Source: Temnothorax longispinosus
Lineage: Eukaryota; Arthropoda; Insecta; Hymenoptera; Formicidae
Assembly (NCBI RefSeq): GCF_030848805.1
Contig: NC_092361.1
Span: 6,758,001-6,822,000 of the forward strand
Reading direction: 5' to 3'
DNA length: 64,000 nucleotides
How positions within the stretch are numbered: the first letter of the stretch is position 1; each line of letters starts with the position of its first letter. The notes below the pieces were generated by a model, which ran no database searches, had not been told where the DNA came from, and worked only from the letters and a program-made list of their open reading frames with translations. Position numbers and translations under genes: made by a program. Positions 11,717 through 21,837 of the stretch are shown here, piece after piece.

Positions 11717-12360
11717 ATGGGTAGCGACTGTTGCGCGTCCCTAGCGGCCCCGAACAGAACCTTCCAAGTCGTGTATATTGGGTATCGATGCGATTCAAAG
11801 ATCGGGCGCGTATGCGAGTTGTAAAATAACTTTTTTAATAACTCCTTTATTTAAGCGGGGAGCACACACTTCTGCACAACGCATAATGCGTAAGCAAGAA
11901 AATTGATTGGTCCATACACATATGCATAAGGAAATAGACCAATCAGTTCTCTTATGCTTATGCATTATGCGTTGTGAAGAAGTGTGTGCTCCCCGATTAA
12001 AACTTAATTGATTATGTTGGAGGTGGTTTGAGAGCGTATGTTGAAGGGGAGAATGTACTGAAGACTGAAGGCAAACCACCTTATGTATATTGGAATAATT
12101 TTCAAAAAAGTAGAGGAAATAAAAATAATGTCCTTGTGCTTAAAAAGCTCGGATTTGTTTGGGTGCTTTGCCTTCAGTACATTCTCCCCTTCAACATACG
12201 CTCTTAAACCACCTCAAACATAATCAATTAAGTTTTATTAAAGGATTATTAAAAAATTTATTTTACAACTCGCATACGCGCCCGATCTTGAATCGCATCG
12301 ATACACGACTTGGAAGGTTCTGTTCGGGGCTGCTAGAAACGCGCAACAGTCGCTACCCAT
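11717..12360. mobile_element. large inverted-repeat element carrying a nested MITE
   Basis: The ends are ATGGGTAGCGACTGTTGCGC and its reverse complement. The outer flank ATTCGTC / GACGAAT also pairs, so the true ends may lie slightly further out. Arms of about 200 bp are near-identical apart from a 140-bp insertion in the left arm (next feature). A relative with the same ends lies at 49615-49866. No transposase is encoded. Confidence 0.8.
11856..11995. mobile_element. nested MITE inserted in the left arm of the larger element
   Basis: Terminal inverted repeats GCGGGGAGCACACACTTCTG and its mirror CAGAAGTGTGTGCTCCCCG (one mismatch region), with internal ACGCATAATGCGT and GACCAATCA motifs. TTAA lies directly outside both ends. 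The opposite arm of the host element lacks this insert and preserves the unoccupied site (TTTAATAAAACTTAATT when reversed). A related copy is at about 26869-27007. Confidence 0.85.
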
Positions 12361-12672
12361 GACGAATTCCACAAGCTGCTCCGATACTCCGATCTCAGAT
12401 CACAAAAAGACAGGGTTGAAACGGTTGGGTAAGTTAATTTATTTTTAACTAACAAGGGAACCTCGCATGCCCGAAAAAAGTATTCGTCATCAAAATATAT
12501 GTTTTATATTAAAAACTCTTCTATTCAACAATAATATTTTTTAAAAATAATTTTTTAAACAAAATTTTTATTAAAAATTAGAAAAAAATTTTTTTAAATA
12601 TTTTTGTAAATTGTTTCAAATTCAGGAGCCAAAAAACGGAAGAAGAGAAGCACACCTTGTTTTTCCTTTAAC

Positions 12673-13390
12673 ATGCTTATTTATATTTGCAATAACTGTA
12701 ATAAAAGTCACGTGGAAACCCGATACCATTGTACAGTTTGTGACATATGTATTAGATTGCTTTGGAGAAAAATACTTTCGCCACTTTTCATGACTTTCAT
12801 GCTTACTATAATTGCGATTTTATTACAGGATTTCGATTTATGTGTAAATTGTAAAGATAAGGACAGTCATCCGCACCCGATGGAAAAACTTGGCTTTGCT
12901 TTGGATAATGGCTCTTCGCCTGCGGATGCGGAACAAACCAATCCACAGGTAACTTGTCGGCTTATTATAAAAATATCTATGTATTGTAATTACGATAAAC
13001 CTATAATGTGCTCGTATCTTTTTTTGTTTCTGCAACCTGTAGGAGCCCAGGGAATTAAGGATACAGAGGTGGATTCAATCATTGGTGCATGCCTGCCAGT
13101 GCAGAGATGCTAATAACTGTCGTCAGTGTCGTCTACCGAGTTGCCAGAAGATGAAGCGAGTGATGATGCATACAAAGAATTGCAGGAGAAAGACCAATGG
13201 CAGGTGTCTTATATCCAAACAGCTGATTGCGCTGTGTTATTATCATACTGCCAAACACTGCCAAAAGACCAAGTGTCTCGTTCCATTCTGTTCCAACATC
13301 AAGCACAAGATAAAGCAGCTACAATTGCAGCAACGATTACAACAATTGACAATCAACGATAATTCAGCGTCAACGTTGGATGTTGAATAA
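12673..13390 (+). pseudogene. truncated CBP/p300-like ZZ-TAZ2 copy
   Basis: It encodes only the C-terminal zinc fingers of a CREB-binding-protein-like acetyltransferase. A ZZ finger (ICNNCNKSHVETRYHCTVC, then DFDLCVNCKDKDSHPHPMEK) is followed by a TAZ2 finger (SLVHACQCRDAN, LPSCQKMKRV, HCQKTKCLVPFCSN). The linker HPMEKLGFALD is typical of CBP. Exons are about 12673-12750, 12829-12948 and 13043-13390; intron 2 has clean splice sites, so this is a DNA copy and not a retrocopy. There is no KAT, bromo, KIX or TAZ1 domain nearby. Odd points: the first donor seems lost (GACATATGT where GAGGTATGT would be expected), four extra residues sit in the TAZ2 zinc loop (ANNCRQCRLPSC), and one zinc Cys is replaced (CLISKQ instead of CPICKQ). 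An AATAAA follows the stop. Either a decayed duplicate or a short stand-alone protein. Confidence 0.7.
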
Positions 13391-13723
13391 ATATAACTTT
13401 TTTTTTCTTAAGATTTTTGTTTGCTGAAAATGAGCGTCAAGCGTCAACGTAAAAAAATGACGCCTTACGACCATCTAAAGATGTCATTTTTAAAATGTCT
13501 TGAAGACGTCCAAATAAAGTCTTTTTGTAACTATTTTTATTTAATGTTGTATAATAAAATAATAATAAAGACCACAAAATTAACTATAATATGTTTAATT
13601 GTTTCGCAACTTTATGATTGAAGCAATGAATTTATGGTATAAGTTGACGCAGTTGCGTATGATTAGTGATTTCGGTTTCGTTTCCGTTAATGCCGATTGC
13701 GCCCGCATTCCTGGAGGCCTATT

Positions 13724-13884
13724 AAGCCTTGTGTCCACGATGCTAGAAATCACTCCGAGATCTTGTACGAAGAAAGAATTAACCAATCGCATTGGTCAAT
13801 TGCCGAATTGTTTAAATGTGATTGGTCAATTTTTTCTCTGTCCGAGATCTCAGAGCGATTTCTAGTATCGTGGACACAAGACTT
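13724..13884. mobile_element. MITE-like inverted repeat
   Basis: The arms AAGCCTTGTGTCCACGATGC and TATCGTGGACACAAGACTT pair, as do the inner AGAAATCACTCCGAGATC and GATCTCAGAGCGATTTCT. The loop carries three ATTGGTCAAT/ACCAATC motifs. There is no ORF. Confidence 0.8.
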
Positions 13885-14021
13885 TACGGCTGCGTTCCGA
13901 TATTCACTTCCAGTACTGAAAATCTATAAGTGCACAGTGCACGTAACGTAAAATACATGAGCATAGTTTATGTAGATTGTGGAAATTCAGAAGCCATAGG
14001 CAGAATGCAGATAGTAGATAC

Positions 14022-14051
14022 CCATGAAGAATAGAGATACTATTCTTCATG
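14022..14051. repeat. short palindrome shared with 7084-7114
   Basis: CCATGAAGAATAGAGATA followed by CTATTCTTCATG. The same hairpin with the same AGAGATA loop occurs at 7084-7114, so this is a dispersed small repeat and not chance. Confidence 0.6.
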
Positions 14052-14536
14052 AATGGAACTTTTACAAAAAGATTCACGAAATGCGACAGAATGAAAATCT
14101 TGTTTGCAAAAATTTTGAATTAAAAACTCAATTTCTAGTGTCTGAAGACAAAATAAATTTTTGCGAAATTTCAAATCCATAAAAAACATGATCGTTTATT
14201 GTAAAAGATTATTGCAGTAAGAACAGTTATATAAATACTTCTAAAAACTTACTGATATTAACAATTCTTATTGTACACATAATAATCCTTATACTATGAT
14301 TTTACATTTTGAAATTATAAAAAGGAGCGATCATTATTAATAATTATAATTAGAGGCCAAAGTAATAAATGCAAATATGTACGTAATAGTTATATTTGTG
14401 TAAAAAATTATAATCCGTTTATAAATTTGTTCTGACGTTATATGTTAGCTTTTTGGCATTCGATCGGTATCGAGTATGCGAGTCTGTACTGTACGATCAA
14501 TTTCTCATATCAAAATTTATTAAAACATTTTATATA

Positions 14537-15976
14537 CTACGCATTGTCAACTAGATATCCTGTTAAAATATAGCCAGCGGTATCGCTCGTTAAAATGTCA
14601 GGGTGCGTTCTGTCGGGCAATACTTGATACGAACGTAAGAAGTTCGTCAACAGTTTCACATTTATTACATTGCCTTTTTTCTTTAATTCTATGTAGGTCT
14701 CCTGCAAGGGCTCCCGATGCGCATGGAAGATGACAAACGGACGTGAGATACCCAAGAAGGGTAGCAGCGCCGTCGCGATTTGTAAGGGATGCTCTTTTGC
14801 TACGATAGTTAAACCGCGAGCTTTCGTGCTACTTAACAAATCCACAGCGTGTTTCGTCTCCAACAACCATCTCGGTTTCTTTGCGGGCGCTACTTCTCTT
14901 TCGGGCTTTTCAGACTCGAGTTTCCGTTTTAAAGTATTGCCACCTTCCTCAGTGTCAGTTGTGAGAAGCGTACCGTTTTCTTTTGTCCCAGTTTTCAGCT
15001 CTAAAACTTCCGTATCCATTTCAGGTACTTGGTTATTTTTAGTTTCTCCGTCAAATTTTTCCGTTAATTTTTCGATATTATGCGTTTCAGTATTATTAAC
15101 GACAGTCTTTTTAGACGTGGAAATATTGTCTATTATACTAGATTCACCTTGATAATGTAATCTCAAGAAACTATAGATATTCACTGCTACGTGCCTGTCT
15201 TTCAGTTCCTGTGGAAAATTCATGTCTTCGATGAACGTTGTTTGAGGCATGTTACCGGGATGCAGGTTGATCAGGTAACCACTGGTGCTCATGCCTATTC
15301 TGTTGAGCATCGCCGCTGCGGGCAATCCCTGGTATCCGCTGCTGTACAACAAGTGCAAGCCTTCGGATTGGACGTCGCTGTAGGACAGTATTTGCGCCAG
15401 AGCGTCCATTCTTAGCCCTCCGATTTTCTCGTGCTTTCTCTTGAAGTATATCTCGTGCAGCGACAATACAGACGTCTTGTGTATCGTCAGAAACCTGAGG
15501 TACTTGCGCTCCTTCTTCTTGATATACTTCTCCTGCGAGTATTCCGTTTTGGCGGCGAAGGACTTGCTGTTCTCAATGAGGCTACCGATTATCTCCTTGC
15601 CAGTCTTGCCGGACTCCTGCAACTGCAAAATCTCCTCCTTCGACAGCCGCTGAGACGTCCCGTCGTCCGTGATGGAGCGATTGTCGTAGCCGCTCATCTC
15701 GCCCTTCAGATTATTCCACGAGTCTACCTGATCCGTCAGCTTCAGGGTGAAAACACCTCTGCTGCCTGGCAACGGAATCATCTCGAAGGTGCTCCAAAAC
15801 GGCTTGCCGATGATCTCGCGCATTTCTACCTTCTGGTCTTTCCCCAGCATCAGAATACCATTCTCGGACACCTTGTACACCTTGCTGAAGTCCTGTTTCT
15901 TGACTATCACGCTCGTGCCTACCGTGATCACGTCCTCCATGGACTCACACGTGTTTTCCGCGACAGCACTCATCAT
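14537..15976 (-). CDS. TRMT6: tRNA (adenine-58-N1)-methyltransferase non-catalytic subunit TRM6
   Basis: Intronless gene of 479 codons, usual length for the family. TRM6 (Gcd10 family) pairs with catalytic TRM61 in a nuclear heterotetramer that makes m1A58 in tRNA. Recognised by the N-terminal barrel (VIVKKQDFSKVYKV, KVEMREIIGKPFWSTFEMIP), the middle block that binds TRM61 (YDNRSITDDGTSQRLSKEEI, ELK-type KTEYSQEKYIKKKERKY) and the C-terminal Rossmann-like half (KHAVDLLSSTKARGLTIVAK to the end). An acidic, Lys-rich low-complexity insert lies at about residues 270-370. The start has two adjacent ATGs (MMSAVAEN). It shares a compact, CCAAT-rich promoter interval with EIF2B3. Nothing looks broken. 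Confidence 0.94.
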   Translation of the reverse strand: MMSAVAENTCESMEDVITVGTSVIVKKQDFSKVYKVSENGILMLGKDQKVEMREIIGKPFWSTFEMIPLPGSRGVFTLKLTDQVDSWNNLKGEMSGYDNRSITDDGTSQRLSKEEILQLQESGKTGKEIIGSLIENSKSFAAKTEYSQEKYIKKKERKYLRFLTIHKTSVLSLHEIYFKRKHEKIGGLRMDALAQILSYSDVQSEGLHLLYSSGYQGLPAAAMLNRIGMSTSGYLINLHPGNMPQTTFIEDMNFPQELKDRHVAVNIYSFLRLHYQGESSIIDNISTSKKTVVNNTETHNIEKLTEKFDGETKNNQVPEMDTEVLELKTGTKENGTLLTTDTEEGGNTLKRKLESEKPEREVAPAKKPRWLLETKHAVDLLSSTKARGLTIVAKEHPLQIATALLPFLGISRPFVIFHAHREPLQETYIELKKKGNVINVKLLTNFLRSYQVLPDRTHPDILTSDTAGYILTGYLVDNA

Positions 15977-16753
15977 ATACTTTGAATTATACTACAGGTT
16001 AGGTCTTTTCAATTTCTCGTTCGAATTCTTTTGAATTCTTTGCATATCTGGACCTAAAATTTATACATTTTTCTCATATACGCTTATTAATCTTTACAGA
16101 TCGCTCCTCTACGAGCAAAGAAATAATACATCACCTTTAATGTTTTCCACCCCTTCCTCTTCAACCACATGCATTGTGATATTTATGATGCATTCTCCGC
16201 CATTTTCATTTTTTCTTTTTAGGTTAGAAAACGCAAGTGATAAACCGACCGACCAATCACAGCCGAGACCAAGCCGCTGAGTAGCAGTCAAACGTGATTG
16301 GCTCTTACTTTTAGAACCAACCAATCAACACAGAGTGTTGATAAGACGAACTCAACAGTTGTGTCTGCTGAACGCGGCCAATGGTAGCCTTGTTTTCGCA
16401 TGTGATTGGTCGATTCGCTTATTGCTCCAGTCTTGTCATCGTCACCATTAATTTTAGGTTAGGCGAGCACATGGCTGCACCGGATCGATGGTTTGATTCG
16501 CATTCTTCTAAAAATCGTGTGCTCACGTTACACAACCGCCTATTCTGATTGCAATTTTACATATTTTCCTACAAAGTGACAAGGTACAAAGTAACCTGAA
16601 TGTAATCTTAACTACAGTTATCGCTATTATTAACATACAAGGCGCCTTTTGAATGATACGTATTACAACGCACACTTGACGTAGGTATATTACAAAGTCT
16701 TTAAAGTCTCCTTAACAATGTGCCTTACGTATCAATAATTGCAGAGAACAAAG
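15977..16753. promoter_or_regulatory. divergent TRMT6/EIF2B3 promoter region with CCAAT boxes and AGGTTAGG motifs
   Basis: Between the two divergent starts lie five CCAAT/ATTGG motifs within about 165 bp: GACCAATCAC at 16251, GTGATTGGC at about 16294, CCAATCAAC at 16321, GCCAATGG at about 16377 and GTGATTGGTC at about 16402. AGGTTAG(G) occurs at about 15996, 16221 and 16455. CCAAT boxes bind NF-Y in animals; their use here is inferred. Confidence 0.55.
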
Positions 16754-18441
16754 ATGAATCACCACAATGAATTCCAAGCCATCGTGCTCGCTGGAGGAAA
16801 AGGCTCCCGCATGACGGAGCTTACGGCAGGCAAGCCCAAATGTCTGTTGCCGATCGCAAACGTTCCCATGATCTGGTATCCCTTGCAAATCCTCGAACGT
16901 TCGGGCTTCAAAGAAGCGATCGTCGTCGTTGCCGAAGCAACCAAGTCCGACGTGTCAACGTCGTTGGATAAATTGGGTCTGAAAATCAAGATAGAATTCG
17001 TAGGGATTCCAGGAGCGGAGGATCTCGGCACGGCCGATTCTATCAGACTTATTCATGAAAAAATATACACGGATATCTTGGTGATATCCTGCGATTTGAT
17101 CGCAAATGTGGACATATCGGAGATCCTGAATTTATACAGGAAACATAACGCGAGTGTAACCGCTCTGATGTTGCCCGCACCGAAAATGCCCGACGACTTT
17201 GTAACGCCAGGCCTGAAAAACAAGCAGAAACCGGAAACGGACTTGATCGGCATCGACAATAACACAGGACGATTGATTTTCTTGGCTTCCGCATCTGATT
17301 TCGAAGAAACGATTAACATCTCGCAGAGGCTTCTCAGGAAGCACGCTAGCTTCACCATGCACTCCAAACTGATGGACGCGCATTTGTACATTATTAACAA
17401 ATGGGTGGTGGACTTTTTAATATTTAACAAGTGAGTGAACTTACTAGGGAAAAATGTTGAAGAGACTGAACGTAAGTCTAATCAAATGTAAAAATGTTTT
17501 TCAGAAATTTCACCACGCTGAAGGGTGAACTTTTGCCGTATATAGTCGGTAAACAATTATCCAGATCTAAACAATGTATGGATGATAAGACTTCCGTGGT
17601 ACAAATGGATTTGAAGGAAGATATCTTCCATTTTGCAATGGAGGAACCATTGGATGAGTTGATAAGAAAGATGTCGGCCTTCAATGATCATAGCACCGAT
17701 CTGGAGGATGCTTATAACGAGGATGTAATACGATGTTACGCTCATGTGTCAAATGAAAAGTTTGGTCTTAGAGCGAACACCGTGCAAATGTATCATCTTG
17801 CAAATGCTAAGGTTGATATGTTATCCACTTTACGTAGCTTTATGACAAAGGAATAATATATATTTTTCCAAATGTATACGGGATCAATACGAGTCGAATA
17901 ATATATATTATATTTACACTTACAATATATTAGAAATTAAAGGATCAATTTCAGCTAATTTAAGAAATATCCTGTACAGATATCAGAATGGTGGAGTGAT
18001 GACAAGAATACCGATCAATTACCGCTGCTGCCGAGTATCTCGAGCACCGCGACTGTACGCAGTACGCAGATGCAAGAATGTCGCGTAGACGATAATTCGT
18101 TGGTCGAGGAGAAAACGTCGTTGAAACAAAATCATATTGGGCCTAACTGCACCGTGGAATCCAAGACAAGGATATCTCAGAGTGTGATAATGGGACATGT
18201 AACTGTTAAGCAAAGGTGTGTTATTGGATATATTTGTTAAACACACGTACATTTACGAATTCGCTAAATGAATTTTTTTTACAGATGCGTTATTCACAAC
18301 TGCATACTGTGCAATGGCTGTATCATCGAGGAAGGCACGGAGCTGAAGAATTGCTTGGTTGGAGCACAACACGTCGTGAAATCTGGTAGCCAACACTCTC
18401 ACGAAGTACTCACTGATGCGGACAGACTCATAGAGATTTAA
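16754..18441 (+). CDS. EIF2B3: translation initiation factor eIF2B subunit gamma
   Basis: Part of the eIF2B guanine-nucleotide exchange complex that recycles eIF2-GDP in the cytosol; gamma forms the catalytic subcomplex with epsilon. Exons 16754-17430, 17505-17811, 17980-18215 and 18285-18441 give 458 residues. The N-terminal nucleotidyltransferase-like domain opens with AIVLAGGKGSRMTELT and KPKCLLPIANVPMIWYPL. The C-terminal half is a left-handed beta-helix of hexapeptide repeats (NHIGPNCTVESKTRISQSVI, CVIHNCILCNGCIIEEGTEL), ending ADRLIEI. I chose the ATG giving MNHHNEFQ; a TTG 15 bases upstream is not a plausible start. The second donor (AAG|GTTGAT) is weak but is the one that keeps family sequence and phase. 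Confidence 0.93.
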
Positions 18442-18868
18442 TTATTCACCTTGTATTACGTATATAAATTATTGTAAATATAATTAGATTATATTATTTG
18501 TAAAAAATGTTTAATATAAAAAAATTACCTTTTGTAATTGAGCAATTTCTTATTCAGATTGATAAAATCACTACATATTACCACATAATTTAAATTAACA
18601 TTTCTTTAGATGTTGAACAAGTTTTTTATTTTAAGAAATAAATCTTATTACTCAATTAGTTTATTATTAATTTTTTGCATTAAATAAATTTACCGTCCGA
18701 GTAAGAATTCCGCGATTAGTTCCAATGTTCCAATCAGCATGTGCAGAGGTCGTTTGAAAACACGTCGTTCCTATTGGTTGGCTCTCGACTGAACCAGACT
18801 GAACGAAAGAACGTGCGGAATCGGAACGGTGTCCATCGTCTCTTCTTTGGGTTGCTCTTTCATCTAAA
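18442..18868. promoter_or_regulatory. EIF2B3 3' end and RpL37 promoter with a 5' TOP-like tract
   Basis: The first part is the AT-rich 3' flank of EIF2B3. Near 18776 there is an ATTGG box (CTATTGGTTGGC), and just before the RpL37 ATG the pyrimidine runs CGTCTCTTCTTT and GCTCTTTC resemble the 5' terminal oligopyrimidine tract of ribosomal-protein genes. The TOP function is known for the class and inferred here. Confidence 0.5.
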
Positions 18869-19864
18869 ATGGTGAGCGTGGTTTTACGTTATTCAAATCG
18901 ATTTATTTCATAGCGATCCTAATGATCGGCCGATTTATCGGCGCAGAAAAGATGTCCTGAATTTTCGTAGAACTGTCGTAATTGAATAATATCGGGTGAA
19001 AAGAATGCCATTCCGTACGCTACTGACATAATACCGGTGTACAGGTTATAACAATGTTTATGTGTGACACGTTGCAATCATTTATTCCCTGGAGTATATT
19101 TATTTCTCATTTATTTGTTCATAGAAAGGATTAAAAATAGCCCTTTATATCGCTCTCCATCGTTAATTCTTCTTTTTTTTTTCTTCAATTTGTAATATGG
19201 AGTCGGACTACGGTTAAGTTCACTATGCTCCTGCTTGATGTTCACAGACGAAGGGTACATCCAGCTTTGGTAAGCGGCGTAATAAGACGCACACGTTGTG
19301 CAGGAGATGTGGACGTAGCTCTTACCACATCCAGAAGTCGCAGTGTGCGCAGTGCGGCTATCCGGCTAAGAAAATGCGTTCCTGTAAGTCGCTGTCGTGC
19401 AACGCAACAAGTTTGCACAGAAGACCGCCTGTTATGTTTATACAAATATCGAATATTTAATGTTGGTTCAGGAATATTAATTAGATTTGTATTTGTCGAC
19501 TTCACAGATAATTGGTCGGTCAAGGCGAAGAGGAGGAAGACCACTGGTACTGGCCGCATGCGTCATCTTAAAATCGTGCGCCGTAAATTCAAGTAAGCTA
19601 CAAAATGGTTATGTCAAAAATGTAATAACTAACGAACGTTAAAGCAATTGATCTATACATTTTTTAACAATTATTTTACAATTATTTTATGCCATCTTTT
19701 CACACTTTCTTTTTATTAAATGATGAGAGATATATAAACACATTATCTAATTTTTCCCACAGTTCATAATGTATACAACACATATAAACGATTATTTTGT
19801 ATATATTTATAGAAATGGATTCAGGGAAGGCTTGCCGAAACCCAAAGCTGCTGCGGCTAAGTAA
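18869..19864 (+). CDS. RpL37: 60S ribosomal protein L37 (eL37)
   Basis: Small zinc-binding protein of the large cytosolic ribosomal subunit. Four exons: the first codes only for the start ATG (18869-18871), followed by 19248-19383, 19508-19592 and 19813-19864, giving 91 residues, the usual length. Reads MTKGTSSFGKRRNKTHTLCR, with a CxxC...CxxC zinc ribbon (CRRCGRSSYHIQKSQCAQC) and a basic tail (KTTGTGRMRHLKIVRRKFKN, then GLPKPKAAAAK). Splitting right after the initiator ATG is common in ribosomal-protein genes. All phases agree. Confidence 0.97.
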
Positions 19865-20880
19865 TTATCGACATCCTGTCTTATTGTCTAATTAAGTTGT
19901 ACAATTTTGACTACCAATAAAAAATCTAAAAAAATCCGATTATAACATTATAGCATCTCAATAATAATTCCTTGTAATTAAGTGATTCTAATGGAACGAT
20001 CATTGCATTTATCAAACTATTTTCTTCTTTAAAATTATTTGTAGACAAAGAATTTTATTATGAAACAAACTCTACACGAAGTTTTATGAGTACCCACTTA
20101 TTACACCGAAGCATTGTAATTTCTCTGTAGAATTCCATTCATATGAATGATGATAAAGTTAAGTAAGATAGCTTAAAATTAAGCATACTCTTGTTTGTTA
20201 TCTTAGTTCCCCTTCCATTTCTTTCTTCTATTGATACATTGAATAGCGTTTACAAACACGTGAGATGAACTTCTGATAAACCTGTGTGTATACGTATCTT
20301 TATGTGTTATATCATATCTGACAAGAAAATTTGAAGAAACGTGCGACCGAAAAGATAAGGCGCGTTGTCTATCGTTTGCGCAATCTCCGCGGAATTTTTA
20401 ATTGCCGGCGACGGCTTTCCATATATTTAGCGGTCCCCCGACCTCGCCAAACAGTACGTTCGATGCAAGATGATAACTCGGGCGATCGGTGCAGCTCCAT
20501 TGTGCATCTAGGCATCCGCCGATACTCCACCCGAAGACTATCGATCTTCAACCTACCAATTTGAGAGTTATGCCACGCACCAATATTCAGCGAATATTTC
20601 GTTTCCATAAGCACCGAAGAATCAAGAAGATTGGCTTGATTAAATAACAGTAAAGAAAGGAAACTCTTAGAAAACGCATTTAATAACGAATTCAAACAGG
20701 CGACTCAAACGAAATTTGGTCGAGAAAACGGATATTAATTAACGTTTCTATTACACATATATATAATTCTTGAGGAATATTTGCAATTACAGATAATTTC
20801 TGTTTTTCGACAAATCTATATTGTAATATCAAACGTTAAAACGAATTTTATCACAAAATTTATAATATAATTCTATACAA
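19865..20880. other. spacer upstream of MPV17L2
   Basis: AT-rich 3' flank of RpL37, then a GC-richer island at about 20330-20580 that is open in several frames on both strands but shows no family signature. It may hold a promoter or a non-coding exon of MPV17L2. Confidence 0.35.
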
Positions 20881-21837
20881 ATGGGCATTCTGCGTCAGCT
20901 ACTGTTTGGTAAGTGCACGTCTTTTATTTTTAGTTCCACATTAAAATAATTATGAAATAATAGCCGCTTGATTGTCTGAAATTTATATTTTGGGCTGTGC
21001 AGGTAAATATCTATTAGTCACCAACACTGTGAGCTGTGGGTTGATGATGGCAGCGGGAGATGTGATCCAGCAACGCAGCGAACATTGGAAGAAGCATTGT
21101 TCTGACAAAAAATACTTTCCGAGCAGTGTCATAGCGGCGTCACCGGAAGATGAAAAGGTGACGGCGATTTCCAGCACATCTGCATACGGACACGATTACA
21201 TGAGGACCAGGAATATGACGGTTGTAGGACTGGTTCAAGGTCCGTTTCATCACTGCTTCTACACGATTCTTGATAAGGTTTTGCCAGGCAGAAACGCAAA
21301 GTCGGTCCTGAAAAAAACATTTCTCGATCAATCGATTGCGAGTCCCACGTGCCTGGGGATATTTTTTGTCGGCCTCGGGATTCTGGAGAGTCGCAAAATT
21401 AAGGAGATCTGCGAGGAACTAAAGCTGAAATTCGGCGACACGTGGAAAGTACGTACACGGGATTATATTCCTGTAATCGATATTTCAATAATCGTAGAGA
21501 GCGAATTTGTATAACAATTAAAATTCAGAGAAACTGCTATCGAAAGTTTTCTTCTTAAAATATGTATAAATGTATGCAATTTATTAAAATTATTTTGTCA
21601 GGTCGACTGCTGTTTCTGGCCTCCAGCGCAATGCATTAATTTTATTTTTGTGCCCCTGCATTATCGAGTACTTTATACGAATGTTATGACGATGGTCTAC
21701 GATATTTTTCTATCATATATGAAATATGTAAGTTTTGCCTGTGTACGTTTACAATCAGAATGCACGTTAAATTTTGAGCAATCGCAATGAAATAATATAA
21801 TTACTTATTTTATCCACAGGACGCTCACTTCGAGTGA
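20881..21837 (+). CDS. MPV17L2: Mpv17-like protein 2 (PXMP2/MPV17 family)
   Basis: Mitochondrial inner-membrane protein of the PXMP2/MPV17 family; the human L2 member supports mitoribosome assembly. Exons 20881-20908, 21003-21448, 21602-21727 and 21820-21837 give 205 residues, typical length. Signatures: KYLLVTNTVSCGLMMAAGD followed by DVIQQ near the N-terminus; RNMTVVGLVQGPFHHCFYTI in the middle; SIASPTCLGIFFVGLG; and the family C-terminal motif CCFWPPAQCINFIFVPLHYR. The last exon codes for only five residues plus stop (DAHFE). Start is the ATG giving MGILRQLLFG, a short hydrophobic lead consistent with mitochondrial targeting. Confidence 0.92.

Larger units (their letters stand above)
13391..14536. 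other. spacer downstream of TRMT6 and of the CBP-like copy
   Basis: It contains one MITE (13724-13884) and a short palindrome at 14022-14051, and is otherwise AT-rich. No further coding exon was recognised. Confidence 0.5.

Noticed and set aside
20331..20695. Overlapping open frames on both strands upstream of MPV17L2
   Set aside because: Both open with TTG rather than ATG, no family signature; composition explains the lack of stops.
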